A stretch of 64,000 nucleotides of DNA from Ilex aquifolium. Lineage: Eukaryota; Streptophyta; Magnoliopsida; Aquifoliales; Aquifoliaceae. The stretch spans positions 2,672,501-2,736,500 of the forward strand of contig OX637393.1 in the NCBI GenBank assembly GCA_951799425.1, in the 5' to 3' direction. Shown piece after piece: positions 11,599 through 21,309 of the stretch. Under the pieces are notes generated by a model. The model saw nothing but the letters and a program-made list of their open reading frames with translations. It searched no databases and had not been told where the DNA came from. The stretch's first letter is position 1. The number at the start of each line of letters is the position of its first letter. The translations under genes and the position numbers were made by a program.

Positions 11599-13264
11599 GA
11601 AGGATGGAGCTATTAGTGGGCTACGGTGGGTTGAAGCTCAGAGTAAAATAAAAATAAAAAATTACCACTTTCATACAAGGCTACCAGTACCAACCCACTA
11701 AATCACTAATCATTAGCCCAATTTTCCAAAGCCCTTAAGGCTTAAGCCCCAATAATCATGGAAAAAAAGAGTTTTTCAGGGTTTTCAGGCTTTTGAACAG
11801 AGAGGAGATTACGCCAACGCCAAGCACCTCGATTTCGTCTGTATCGTCCATTCGTCCTCTAGTTCTACTCGACTAATCCTCTTCCAAGAACCACAAACAG
11901 GGATTACGCCTAAGTTGTGTGAGGTACCATGACTCATTCCTTGCCCCCTTGTCTCATTGATCATATATTCAGACGTTATTTGGGTTATTTTCTCTGATTT
12001 TCTGTTGATTATTTTTTAACTAGAATAATAGAATCATTGTTGTCTGCCCAAGCTACTGAGATTGAAAGGGGGATAGCTAGTGATGAACGAGAGACTGGTA
12101 AAGAGGCTAATCAGATGGGTACTTTGCATCGAGCTGGTACTACTCGTTGGAGCTCACATTTTGAATCCATTTGCAGTTTGATAGATATGTATGATGCTAT
12201 CATTAGTGTGTTTGAATATATAGTTAACGAAGGATCTTCAAATACAATTCGTGGGGAAGCTGGTTGTTCTTTAATGGCAATGAAGTCCTTCGATTTCATA
12301 TTCATATTGCATCTTATGCACAAGATTATGGGGATTACGGATATGCTTTGTTGGGCATTGCAACATAAATCATTAGATATTTTGAATGCAATGAATTTAG
12401 TCTCATTGACAAAATCATTGCTTCAAACCTTGCGAGCAAAAGGTTTTGATAATCTCCTTGACCATGTGAAATCAGTTTGCATGAAATTTGATGTCGATAT
12501 ACCTGATATGAGCACTCAGTACAAAGGGGCAAGACGTTCATGTCAACAGAATGATAACATTACAGTTGATCATCACTATCACATGAACATATTTAATGCT
12601 ACGATTGATCATCAGTTAGAAGAGTTACATAGTAGATTCAATGAAGAGACAATGGAATTACTTATGCTCAGCTCTTCTTTAGATCTTTGGGACAACTTTA
12701 AATCTTTCAATCCTGATTGCATTTGTTTACTTGCTGAGAAGTTTTATGCAGCTGATTTTGACAAACAAGACATGCATCATTTGAAATGTCAACTGGATCA
12801 TTATCGATTTGATGTGGTTCGCCATGAGAGGTTTCAAAATATGTCTACAATTTCAGAATTATGTCGTGGTTTAGTAGAAACAAATAAGACAGAGTCCTAC
12901 AATTTGATTGATAGGTTGATTCGTCTTATTTTAACTTTTCCCGTTTCTACGGCAACTTCAGAAAGAGCATTTTCAGCCATGAAACATGTCAAAAGTACTC
13001 TTCGTAACAAGATGGAAGATGAGTATTTGACTGATTTATTACTTGTCTACATTGAAAGAGAAATAACGGAAACAATCGATATAGATTCAATAATAGATGT
13101 CTTTTGTTCTAGGAATGATCGAAGAGTCCAATTTCATTAGTAAGTGTTTATGAGTTTACATTTGTATTATTGTATATATGTTTATGAGTTTACATTTTTA
13201 TTTTGTTAGTCGTATGAATGCTTAACTTAGCCCGGGATAAACAAAAATCCTGGTTCCGCCCTTG
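11599..13264 (+). mobile_element. hAT transposon, 1,666 bp, internally deleted
   Basis: A perfect 8-bp target duplication TATATATC (11591-11598 and 13265-13272) flanks short terminal inverted repeats: GAAGGATGGAGC on the left, and CAAGGGCGGAACC as the complement of the right end. Eight-bp duplications and CA-GGGCGGA-type termini are typical of plant hAT elements of the ZMYM1/TTF-type group. The interior holds a transposase fragment (12037-13140) behind about 440 bp of leader. It is non-autonomous as it stands. Confidence 0.85.
12037..13140 (+). pseudogene. hAT transposase (TTF-type/ZMYM1-like), C-terminal half
   Basis: Open frame of 367 codons without an ATG at its 5' end. It starts just after a stop and a possible splice acceptor (TTTTTAACTAG). 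Family hallmarks are present: RAGTTRWSSHF early; a middle region with ILNAMNLVSLTKSLLQ and DHHYHMNIFNATIDHQLEEL; and the C-terminal hAT dimerisation block with LTFPVSTATSERAFSAMKHVKS followed by LRNKMEDEYLTDLLLVYIE. Full-length relatives are roughly twice as long, with an N-terminal zinc finger and the first catalytic residues, all missing here. It lies inside the hAT element with intact ends, so it is a deletion derivative. A domesticated gene is unlikely given the lost start. Confidence 0.85.
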
Positions 13265-13299
13265 TATATATCCCTTGAGTCGAGATTACGAAGAAGGGA

Positions 13300-13893
13300 T
13301 AATTATAATTTGCTCTTTCCAATTATGTCTTTTGTTATAATCAGTTCCCAATGATTTTAAATGCTATAATTTATCCCTTCCAAATTTTAAATGGATTAAA
13401 TTGACTAATAACAATGACTGAACACCTGAAAAAACTATTACACTATCCGTTTTTTGCATTATTTTTCATATTTTTTTCTTGAGATACTAATTTTGTCTTT
13501 AAAAATAAGGAGACAAAAAAGTCAAGACTAAAAAATAAGGAAACTTTCGCCTCCGCCCCATCATAGGGAAAGAAGGGTTTCTACTGAAAAAGGGAAGGGA
13601 ATAAAAGCTAACCATCCGAGATAATGGAGGATAGAAGGGTATAAGAGTAAAGGGAAAAATATGGATATTTGGTGCAGGAAAAAATAAGTGTAAGGGTAGT
13701 TATTATTTTTTCAATAAATTAGAGATCACGTGTATTTGACATGCCTAACTTTTGTCAATTTTTATTGTCTAAAAATAACTATTAGAGTTAATTACAAAAT
13801 ATTCAAACTTAAAAGAGATTATTTGTCGAAATTAAAACCTGAAAGAGTTAATTACAAACTATCAAAAGTTGAAAGAACTATTTTGTAATTAAT
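13300..13893 (+). repeat. dispersed ~590-bp repeat, copy 1
   Basis: This stretch is alignable along its whole length with 61783-62342 in the same orientation. Shared marks are TCTTTTGTTATAAT versus CCTTTTATTATAAT near the left end, TTTTTTTCTTGAGATAC in the middle, GTAGAGATCACG-like sequence, and ATTTTGTAATTAAT at the right end. Weak inverted similarity of the ends suggests a non-autonomous DNA element. Non-coding. Confidence 0.6.
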
Positions 13894-15535
13894 CCTAAAA
13901 AGAATGTATAAAACTCATGATTATGGTTCATATCCTATTTTTATAAATTTTATTGTGGACCTCAAAGTACAATAATAACAACACTTCAAACGTTTTGTTT
14001 TGGTATCACTTTTCATTAATATTCTTTCATTCAATATGTATTGGGAGTTTTAAATCTTTTTCTTTATTTGTATTAAGATTTATTTGGTTTGGAGGGAAAA
14101 AAAAAAGTGCAAGCCACACAATTTTTTTTAGTTTCCTTATGTTCTCTTGTTTGCTTAATTTTGTTGCAGCCCCTTGTCATTTGACTATAGAAGACCCATA
14201 TGAAATTCATGCAAAAAAAATTAAAGGATTTTAAAATATTTTTTCTTTTTACTTTTGTATGATTTGGGAAAAAAGAAAAAAGAAAATCTTATTTTTTCTT
14301 TGATATGAATAAGTATCGAAAGAATGAAAATGTTTTTCCCTTTGGATCCTATTATTTCATTAATTACCATCATTTTCTACTTCAACATTTAAACAATATT
14401 TTTTCCATCTCTTTTTTTGGTCACTACCATTTTATTATTCCAACAAAAGTGCCAATTTTTTACTCTCTCTCTCTCTCTCTCTCTCTATTTAGTAAAAAAT
14501 ATTAGATATAATGGTGACACCACATGATATTGATGACGTGGAGTCACCAATCAGTAATAAAATACCAAGTAAATTTAGTGGGCTTCATTGTTTTAATAAC
14601 TATTAATAATTACATATGTCATGTTGGAATAATAAAATTTATCAATCCTATTTGTTATTTTATAATTGATTAATAACACTACGTAATAATAATTACATGA
14701 TATTGCTGTTACACCCAATATTTATTCCTCTTCCCCCTCCCTGCGCGTCTTCTATTTCTCTTTAGTCTTTTCCCCCAAATCATGCATAGTTAACATATAC
14801 ATATTCTTTTTTTTTTGTGCAAATTTTTCTCTCGAGTTCAATGGCTGATCATAATGACTTGAGCTAGTCTAGAACATGTCCCCAAAAGAACGGTAAATAG
14901 TTTCAAAAGACAAATTCAACCACTGGACTACCCCTAAGAATTAATATATGCATATTCTTTCCATTATATTTTCACTCAGTCAAATCATTTATTGTTTATG
15001 AGTAAAGATCAGCCTCTAAATAATGAATCTTGGTTGAATTTATAATAGATGATATATCATTAAATACAAATTAAGTTAAAATATAATGAAGATAATTTCA
15101 ATCCCACCGGATAACATAACAGTAATTTCCACTCCTTTTCCATCCCCACTCCAAAACCAAACACATAGTTAGAACAAGAGGTTCATTAAGTCCCCAAACC
15201 AAACAAAATGTTGCGACAGTAATTGATCTCCTACAAATAAATAGACTTCATTGACCCCAAAACCATTGGAATCATCATTTCACCAGTCACCTCTCTCGAC
15301 TTAACTTTCCCACCCTCTTTGTCCCCTCAAGTCTTCTTCAACCTCCGGTCCTCCTACTCCTCTACTTGTACCTACACCCACCACTCTCTCATTCCAATTC
15401 CCACACCAACTAACACCGCCTGGAACCACCACATTACCACGCACCACCACCAAACATCTTGCATCTTCACCACATAACAATGTTAGCTTAAAGCTCAGTC
15501 CTTGTATTATTTCAAGCTTAATCATTGTGACTCAA
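13894..15535. other. intergenic and upstream region of the MGCC gene
   Basis: No gene seen; AT-rich ORFs near 13953-14505 lack recognisable content. A (CT)n microsatellite sits at 14463-14486. The last 300 bp become C-rich (CACCACC runs near 15360-15470), as in a plant 5' UTR, before the ATG at 15536. Confidence 0.4.
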
Positions 15536-16324
15536 ATGGGTTGTTGCGTTAGCACCAACGGAGCAGCCTCAGGTTCTCACGCTAAACCCAAACCAAACAG
15601 AGTGCCACCACCAACACATCCATTGCTCGAAGAAGAAACCGTGAAAGAAGTCCTCTCAGAAACTCCAACACCAAAACCCAGTTTCCGAAAGATACAACAA
15701 GATCCAAAGAAAACCACACTCAAATCATCATCACTACCCAGAATCGGAGAAGAAGATCTGAACAAGAGCAATGTTCAAAAGAAACCCACAATGGCGTTCA
15801 AATCTGGAGAAATTTCTGATGTCTCTGAGATCTGTAGTACAGTAAGCGAGAGTGTCTCAACGGTCACTACCGAGAGGAGAGATGACGATGATGCCGAGGT
15901 TCGTCAAAGATCGCCGGCGAAGTTCAGAAACCGGTCATTTTCCGGCGACTTGAAGAGAGAGAGGACGGTGGGAAAGTCACCAGGAAGAACTTCGGAGCAG
16001 TCTCCGGGTCGGGTCAAGATTGGTTCCGGAAAAGAGAGGCCCGGGCTTGCGACTAGTGGGTTGAGAGGGAGCTTCGGGAATGGTTCACTTCGGAGGTCAA
16101 AGTCACCGGCGACTCGGACTGACGGTGGTGGCGCGAGATCGGGTTTGGGCAGGAGCCCGTCGGCGAGGAAATTCGGAAAGTCACCGGGTCGGGTCAGGTC
16201 CGAATTGGCTGAGAAGAACCGGAAAGTAGAGGAGGATAACAGAGAGAACAAGTGGCCACCGACAACAACAAATGATTCACTTGAAAATCCACTTGTGTCC
16301 TTGGAATGTTTCATCTTTCTTTAG
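15536..16324 (+). CDS. MGCC-motif basic Ser/Arg/Pro-rich plant protein, function unknown
   Basis: Single-exon gene of 262 residues. The start was chosen at 15536 because the protein then begins MGCCVS: glycine 2 suits N-myristoylation and the cysteines suit palmitoylation, implying membrane attachment (inference). The chain is low-complexity and probably disordered. An acidic/Pro segment (HPLLEEETVKEVLSETPTPK) comes first. Repeated basic Ser-Pro-Gly-Arg motifs follow (GKSPGR, EQSPGRVK, RRSKSPATR, GRSPSARKFGKSPGRVR), with a short C-terminal end (ENPLVSLECFIFL). Similar MGCCVS-starting proteins occur across eudicots, usually without assigned function. GC content is higher than in the flanks, as expected of a real exon. 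Confidence 0.8.
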   Translation: MGCCVSTNGAASGSHAKPKPNRVPPPTHPLLEEETVKEVLSETPTPKPSFRKIQQDPKKTTLKSSSLPRIGEEDLNKSNVQKKPTMAFKSGEISDVSEICSTVSESVSTVTTERRDDDDAEVRQRSPAKFRNRSFSGDLKRERTVGKSPGRTSEQSPGRVKIGSGKERPGLATSGLRGSFGNGSLRRSKSPATRTDGGGARSGLGRSPSARKFGKSPGRVRSELAEKNRKVEEDNRENKWPPTTTNDSLENPLVSLECFIFL

Positions 16325-17063
16325 TAGAACATTATGGTTGGGATTGTAATTTTTGAAAAATCTGATGGGTGAATTTGGTATTTTGTAAGGTAAAATTGCA
16401 ATTAGGGTGAAAAGGAAAGTTTCCAATTTGCATATTACATTATTACCCTCCTCTGTGCTGTCTGTTCTCTGTTCCAAATGAATATATTTGCACACGCAAT
16501 GCCATTAATTGACCAATGTAACAGGGCTTCTGTAATTATTTTTTGATATTATAACTCTTTTATTTTTCACCAATGAGAATATGACACGTGTATTAACAAC
16601 TAGTACATACACATTTCTTGCTGGGATGGCCAAAGTTGCACCTTCTAGTTGTAGTTCAGGACAAGAACAGCATGAGACTTGTTGCTTAGGGTTTCGGAAG
16701 CAAGCAAGCAACCAACTCGATAGAAGTAGATTGAAACATTACTGTAAGGAAATCAGGCCTTGACCATTGAGTACAAATTAAAGAAAGGATGAGAAATGTG
16801 ACTATGGGTGGGTGGGTGGGTGGGTGATGGGTAGGTGTATTTACTATATATTAATGTGTCAACATGACAATTGCATATGATTCTATTGAATTATTGCTTC
16901 CTATTGGTTGACATAGTATAAACATTAACTTGTTTACTTATTTTTTATTATTTTTTTGGTTTAATTATCATGGATGTCTGAATCAACTTGTACAAGACTT
17001 AATTCACTATTTGATAAAGAGTAATGCTATTTGGATATATAATAAAAAATTGACATTTTATTC
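16325..17063. other. 3' flank of the MGCC gene, microsatellite
   Basis: Probable 3' UTR followed by intergenic DNA. A (TGGG)n tract lies near 16806-16827. No gene seen. Confidence 0.4.
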
Positions 17064-17077
17064 TTGTAATACTACTT

Positions 17078-17170
17078 TTTTTCTTTTTTGGGAGGGGGAA
17101 GGGGAAGGGGGAGGGATACTTGAACCTTTGACCTCAAGAAGGTAAAGTCTTTACAAGACAAGAAGTATCA
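17078..17170 (-). mobile_element. short SINE-like retroposon with 14-bp target duplication
   Basis: The 93-bp insert is flanked by the exact direct repeat TTGTAATACTACTT (17064-17077 and 17171-17184). On the minus strand it has a tRNA-like shape: the 5' GATACTT pairs with a later AAGTATC. A B-box-like GAGGTCAAAGGTTCAAGT precedes a pyrimidine-rich, then A-rich 3' tail. Long direct repeats plus an A-rich tail indicate L1-type target-primed insertion. Confidence 0.7.
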
Positions 17171-17184
17171 TTGTAATACTACTT

Positions 17185-17695
17185 AAACGTGTTAATTATG
17201 TCAATTTCATATTATTCGTGTTTGACACTAACCCAACTCATTTATTATTCGTGTTAACGGGTCGTGTTATATACAGATTCATGTCAAGAAATAATCAACC
17301 CTAACCAACTAATTTTATGTCTATTTTGAATCGTGTTTTCGTGTTGTGTTAGAAATTATCACCCCTAATTTTTGGCTACTACAACAAAAAAAAAAAGAAG
17401 TATTTTTTGGTTAGTATTTTTGGTTGCTCACTCCATATTGCTTATGGAAAAGTTTGTCAGGGATCGGATTTAGATTAGGTTTTGATCAATTTGAGTTTGA
17501 TCTGATCTGGATTTTTTTTTATCTAAATCTAATTCCGGACATCTTTTATTGTAATAAACAGCCAGCTGGTAAAAGAGAGGAACTGGAAAGATTGACCAGG
17601 TCTACCTTTGAACGAATAACAGCAAAAAAGCAAATGTGTTCACAAGAACTACCATGCAAAACGTTGATTACAAATTGGGGGATTCTTTCAAAGAG
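17185..17695. other. intergenic, decayed repeat end
   Basis: GTGTTAGAAATTATCACCCC near 17347-17366 looks like the terminus of a common plant hAT-type MITE, but its other end was not found. No gene. Confidence 0.35.
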
Positions 17696-17863
17696 AAATA
17701 CTATGTAACTCAAATTTATATTCTAAATTTGTATCCCAAATGAATGAGAATCATTGGATGAATGAGTCTCATCAACTTTTTTAAATGGGACCCACTGATA
17801 TAACCATCCTTATTGATTTGGAATATATATTTGGGATATAAATTTGGAATATATAGCATTGCT
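17696..17863. mobile_element. MITE of the CTATGTAAC family, copy 1
   Basis: Short element with imperfect terminal inverted repeats (CTATGTAACTCAAATTTATA at the left; AAATTTGGAATATATAGCAT at the right). Its core (GGATGAATGAGTCTCAT…AAATGGGACCCACTGAT) reappears in opposite orientation in the copy at 44067-44228. Confidence 0.65.
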
Positions 17864-18085
17864 CTCTTTCAAAACACGCTCGAGTCGTAAGTTGACTTTT
17901 AAAAATTGTATCTTAACTTTTGAAAATTATAACTTTTATTATAAATTATGTTTTTTATAAATTATAACTTACACCTCAAAAAATTATACCTCAAAAGGTA
18001 TCATAGACTTTCTTTTCAAAGTGTAATAATGTGTTTGATTTCTTGACAGGCGCAAAATAATATTATGCCTAAAACAACACTCTAA

Positions 18086-18513
18086 GATCATTTTTAATGG
18101 AAACTCAAATTTTTACCCAAATTTAAAAAACAAAAGGTAAAAAGTTTGATTTGATATAGACTTCTCCAATTGAGAAATTTAAATTTAAAGGAAAAGAAAC
18201 CCAGATTTAAATGAGGACAAATCCAAATTTAAAAGAGGGCAACATATGACCATTGAATCTTTAAAAGATGGTGAAATCTCACCATTAAAGATTTGAGTAT
18301 AAATTTGAGTCTCCCTTGATTTAAATAAAAAAAATGAATCTCCCTTCATTTGATATGGATATGAGTCTAACAGTAGAGAAGGTTTTTAAGGATTTTTTTA
18401 CCCAAATTGGTCATATTCTATCCTCCTTTAAATTTGAGTTTTTTCTTCTTTAAATTTGAGTTTGTTCATTGAAGCCATTTGAGTAAAAATTTGAGTCAAG
18501 GTTAAAGATACTC
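18086..18513. mobile_element. MITE, 428 bp, PIF/Harbinger-like
   Basis: Inverted termini share ACTCAAATTTTTAC and surrounding bases over about 40 bp (one end GATCATTTTTAATGG, the other, on the complement, GAGTATCTTTAACC). They are flanked by the 3-bp repeat TAA (18083-18085 and 18514-18516). AT-rich, non-coding. Confidence 0.65.
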
Positions 18514-18516
18514 TAA

Positions 18517-19655
18517 TACTGATTCAATACCATATGAAAAGGGTATTTTAGGCATTATGCTTTTGGTTGTGGATTAGGCCTAGCCATCATGCTAGTTTTT
18601 AGCAAGTTCGTATCTAAAATTACTTAACCCGTGTATGACTCGTTTATTAAATGGGTATAAATTGTAAAATCTAATAAGATCCATTTATTAAACTAGTTAC
18701 ACGACGCGACTTGTGTTACCCATTTATTTTACAACACAAAAAAAATCTTAATTTTGCAGCAAATTGGGTCATATATTAAAACAATAATTAGGTGATAAAC
18801 AAATAATCGAGCAATCGTATGATAACCAGTTAATCAAGTATTCGAGTAATATATCAATTTATTAAACAGTAATCAGGTGATAAATGGGTTAAAGTATTCT
18901 ATCCAAACACGACTCATTTATTATGCGGGTTAGATGGGTCTATCCGTTTACCACCCGAATATGTTAAAGATCTAACCCAAATTCATTAATTTTGTATTAA
19001 ATAAGCCGATTGTGTTGAATTTTGTCAAGTCTATGGTGGATTTAAGGTTTGGATCATGGTGGAGGGAAACCATTCTTTTAGGCATTAGGGGTCAGAATTT
19101 GGCAGTGGTCCTCTTCTCACATATAGAGCCGTTAATGGTATTTCTTGGTGGCTTCCATCTAGAAACCAAATGTGCCTTTTATAGGCAAAATGTCTTTTTC
19201 TTTGGACTGTTTCTCTTGGCAGACAAATGAAATCTTCTCAACCCAATCCTGAAACTGAGTGAGAATAATTTCATATTTCAAGGGGTTCAAAGTTCAAAAT
19301 TTAAGTATAAATAACTTGAATACATTACATTATCACATATTCTACAATTTTTTTCTACTCTCTCTCTCTCTCTCTCTAGATTGTAAGATGTTCACTTATG
19401 AGGGCCAATGAATTGTTGAGAAGTGCAGAAATTTGAAGCCATTTTGGAGGGAACCAACTTCTGCTGATCCAAATAAGCCCACTCCAACCTTCCAAGTTTG
19501 CTATGGGTTAATGCATTCACATTATTTCTTTGTTGCCCTTTCTCTTTTATTTTTTCAAGTTTTTTAGTTGGTTTAACTTTAATTGAATTACAATTAGTTG
19601 TTGACTCGACAAAGATGAGATTACTAAAAAGTAGAGTGAGAATCACTTCTCATCA
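18517..19655. other. intergenic, decayed repeats
   Basis: AT-rich, with a (CT)n tract near 19361-19378. The ORF at 19012-19230 has no recognisable content. This was the landing region of the LTR retrotransposon. Confidence 0.4.
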
Positions 19656-19660
19656 CTTAC

Positions 19661-20762
19661 TGTGCGTACAGATTTTTGCACAATAGATGTATGAGTAAGA
19701 ACAGGGCACAAATGAACTCGTCTTTACCTTGGGTTTCAGCAACCTCGCGGCAAGGAAACGGATATGGAGTAACCAAAGAGGAGGCTGGTTCGTTAGAACG
19801 ATTCAACAATGGGGTGTCTGGACCAAGTCCGGCGGATAATGGTGTATTCCTGTGTACCCTGGGATCAAAAGAGGGGTTAGAAGGGCGCCGGAGTGTCTCC
19901 GGCGTATCCCCTCCGACGAGCAAGTCAGTAGTAATTTGAGAGAAAGAATATCCAGAGCACACTGTTTTGATTGTTTTTTTTGCGTACCTTTGTTTTGCCT
20001 CATAGAGGACTATTTATACCTCAGTTGGTAGCAATCATTACAGGCTAGAGAGCAATAGACTGCCAGTCATGGGGAAACGTTCTTCCCCCTTTTGCAGAGA
20101 TGATTGCAGGTCCTTAAATGCTCGGCGCCCCGAACAATCAATGATCCCCTTCTCGGGCGCCCGAGCAATAAATGCTCTCATTTCTATGTAAATACATTAA
20201 ATACCTGCTCTCTGAGGCACTTAATGTGCCCCTTTCCGGGCTCTATCAGTCATCATGGATGTCCCGTCAACTGGGAATTCATTAAATGATCCCTTGCACA
20301 GTCGCATAGTGGCTGGGTCCCTCTTGTAAAGTTGTGTACAACTCTGTTCACAATGCCACGTGTTCAGACCCTATTGGTCGCCAGCTCTGTTCACCCTGCC
20401 TTTCTGACTTGATGGAAAGGATAGGTTAGTGACTCATTTCTTGACTCAGTTTGATAAGTTGAAAGCTTCGGGGCATGTCTTGTGCCGAGATGACGTATAG
20501 TCGGGATCTTGTGTTCCGAGAAGATTTGCAGCCGAGGCCACGTGGGAGCAGGGGGATGAGCACTGAAGTCCCTTGGAGGTGAGAACACGTGTTGCTATCT
20601 GGGAAGGCGGAGTACCTATTATGCCGAGGACACGTGTTGTCCCCCTAACCATCGGTAACACTGTTGTGCCGAGGGGGCGTGTCGTCTCCCTAATCCTCGG
20701 TGGTACATTTGTGCCGAGGACACGTGTCGCCTTTTGGGAGACTCTCACAACATGTCCCATCA
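19661..20762 (-). repeat. 3' LTR of the Tat element
   Basis: 1,102 bp, begins TGTGCGTACAG and ends CATGTCCCATCA on the plus strand. It aligns without gaps to the LTR at 29908-31009. Direct repeats of GCCGAGGACACGTG-type sequence occur near 20620-20730. Confidence 0.95.
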
Positions 20763-20779
20763 ACTGCCCCCCAGCCCTT
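20763..20779 (-). other. polypurine tract of the Tat element
   Basis: Directly inside the 3' LTR; on the minus strand it reads AAGGGCTGGGGGGCAGT. This is the expected primer for plus-strand DNA synthesis, and its position confirms the minus-strand orientation of the element. Confidence 0.75.
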
Positions 20780-20930
20780 GTCCTTCGTACGGCAGAGGAC
20801 ACGCGTCGTTTGAGAAGGCGGAAGGGCTCACCAACTCCATCACTTCCGCAGCCGTATTCCCCCCTTCGGAGATCGTGCGCATTAATTGCGCCCAACATCG
20901 TGTCTCGTGCGTAATGATGGGGACAGGCCC

Positions 20931-20938
20931 TATATAAA
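20931..20938 (+). promoter_or_regulatory. TATA box for the antisense gene
   Basis: TATATAAA, about 170 bp inside the 3' LTR and about 380 bp upstream of the ATG at 21310 on the plus strand. It is well placed to drive the antisense gene independently of the LTR promoter. Called from sequence only. Confidence 0.6.
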
Positions 20939-21309
20939 CGATACTTAACTGCCGCCTGGTCATCTTTTTGAAAACCAGCGTTTCCCTGGAGTCATTCGTC
21001 GCCGGAAAGTTACCGGAGCCACTGCCATCGACTCTTACTGCCTCCACTCTCGACGTTTTTTCGAAGACAAGGGCCATCCGTAGCCACTGCCTCCGTCTTC
21101 CTTCCTCTTTCCGGTGAGTTTTCTTGCACAATTTGCTTCCCTTTTCTTATTTTCTTCGTTTTTCCGGCGACCAGACACCTTCTCCTTCCTTGTCCGTGTT
21201 GGGAGTGGCCTTGTCCATTCATTTTCCGTTCGCCGCCCCGTTTTTCGTTGAGCCCAGTAAGCCCGTCAACCCGAAAGCACACCCCCTAGGGTCTTCTTCT
21301 CTCCGAGAT

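Noticed and set aside
13953..14505. Phe-rich ORFs in AT-rich DNA
   Set aside because: Composition-driven (TTT codons), no homology recognised, no gene context.
19676..20914. Several ORFs of 60-150 codons in the left LTR region, repeated in the right LTR
   Set aside because: They lie in LTR sequence on both strands without domains; the pairs simply reflect LTR duplication.
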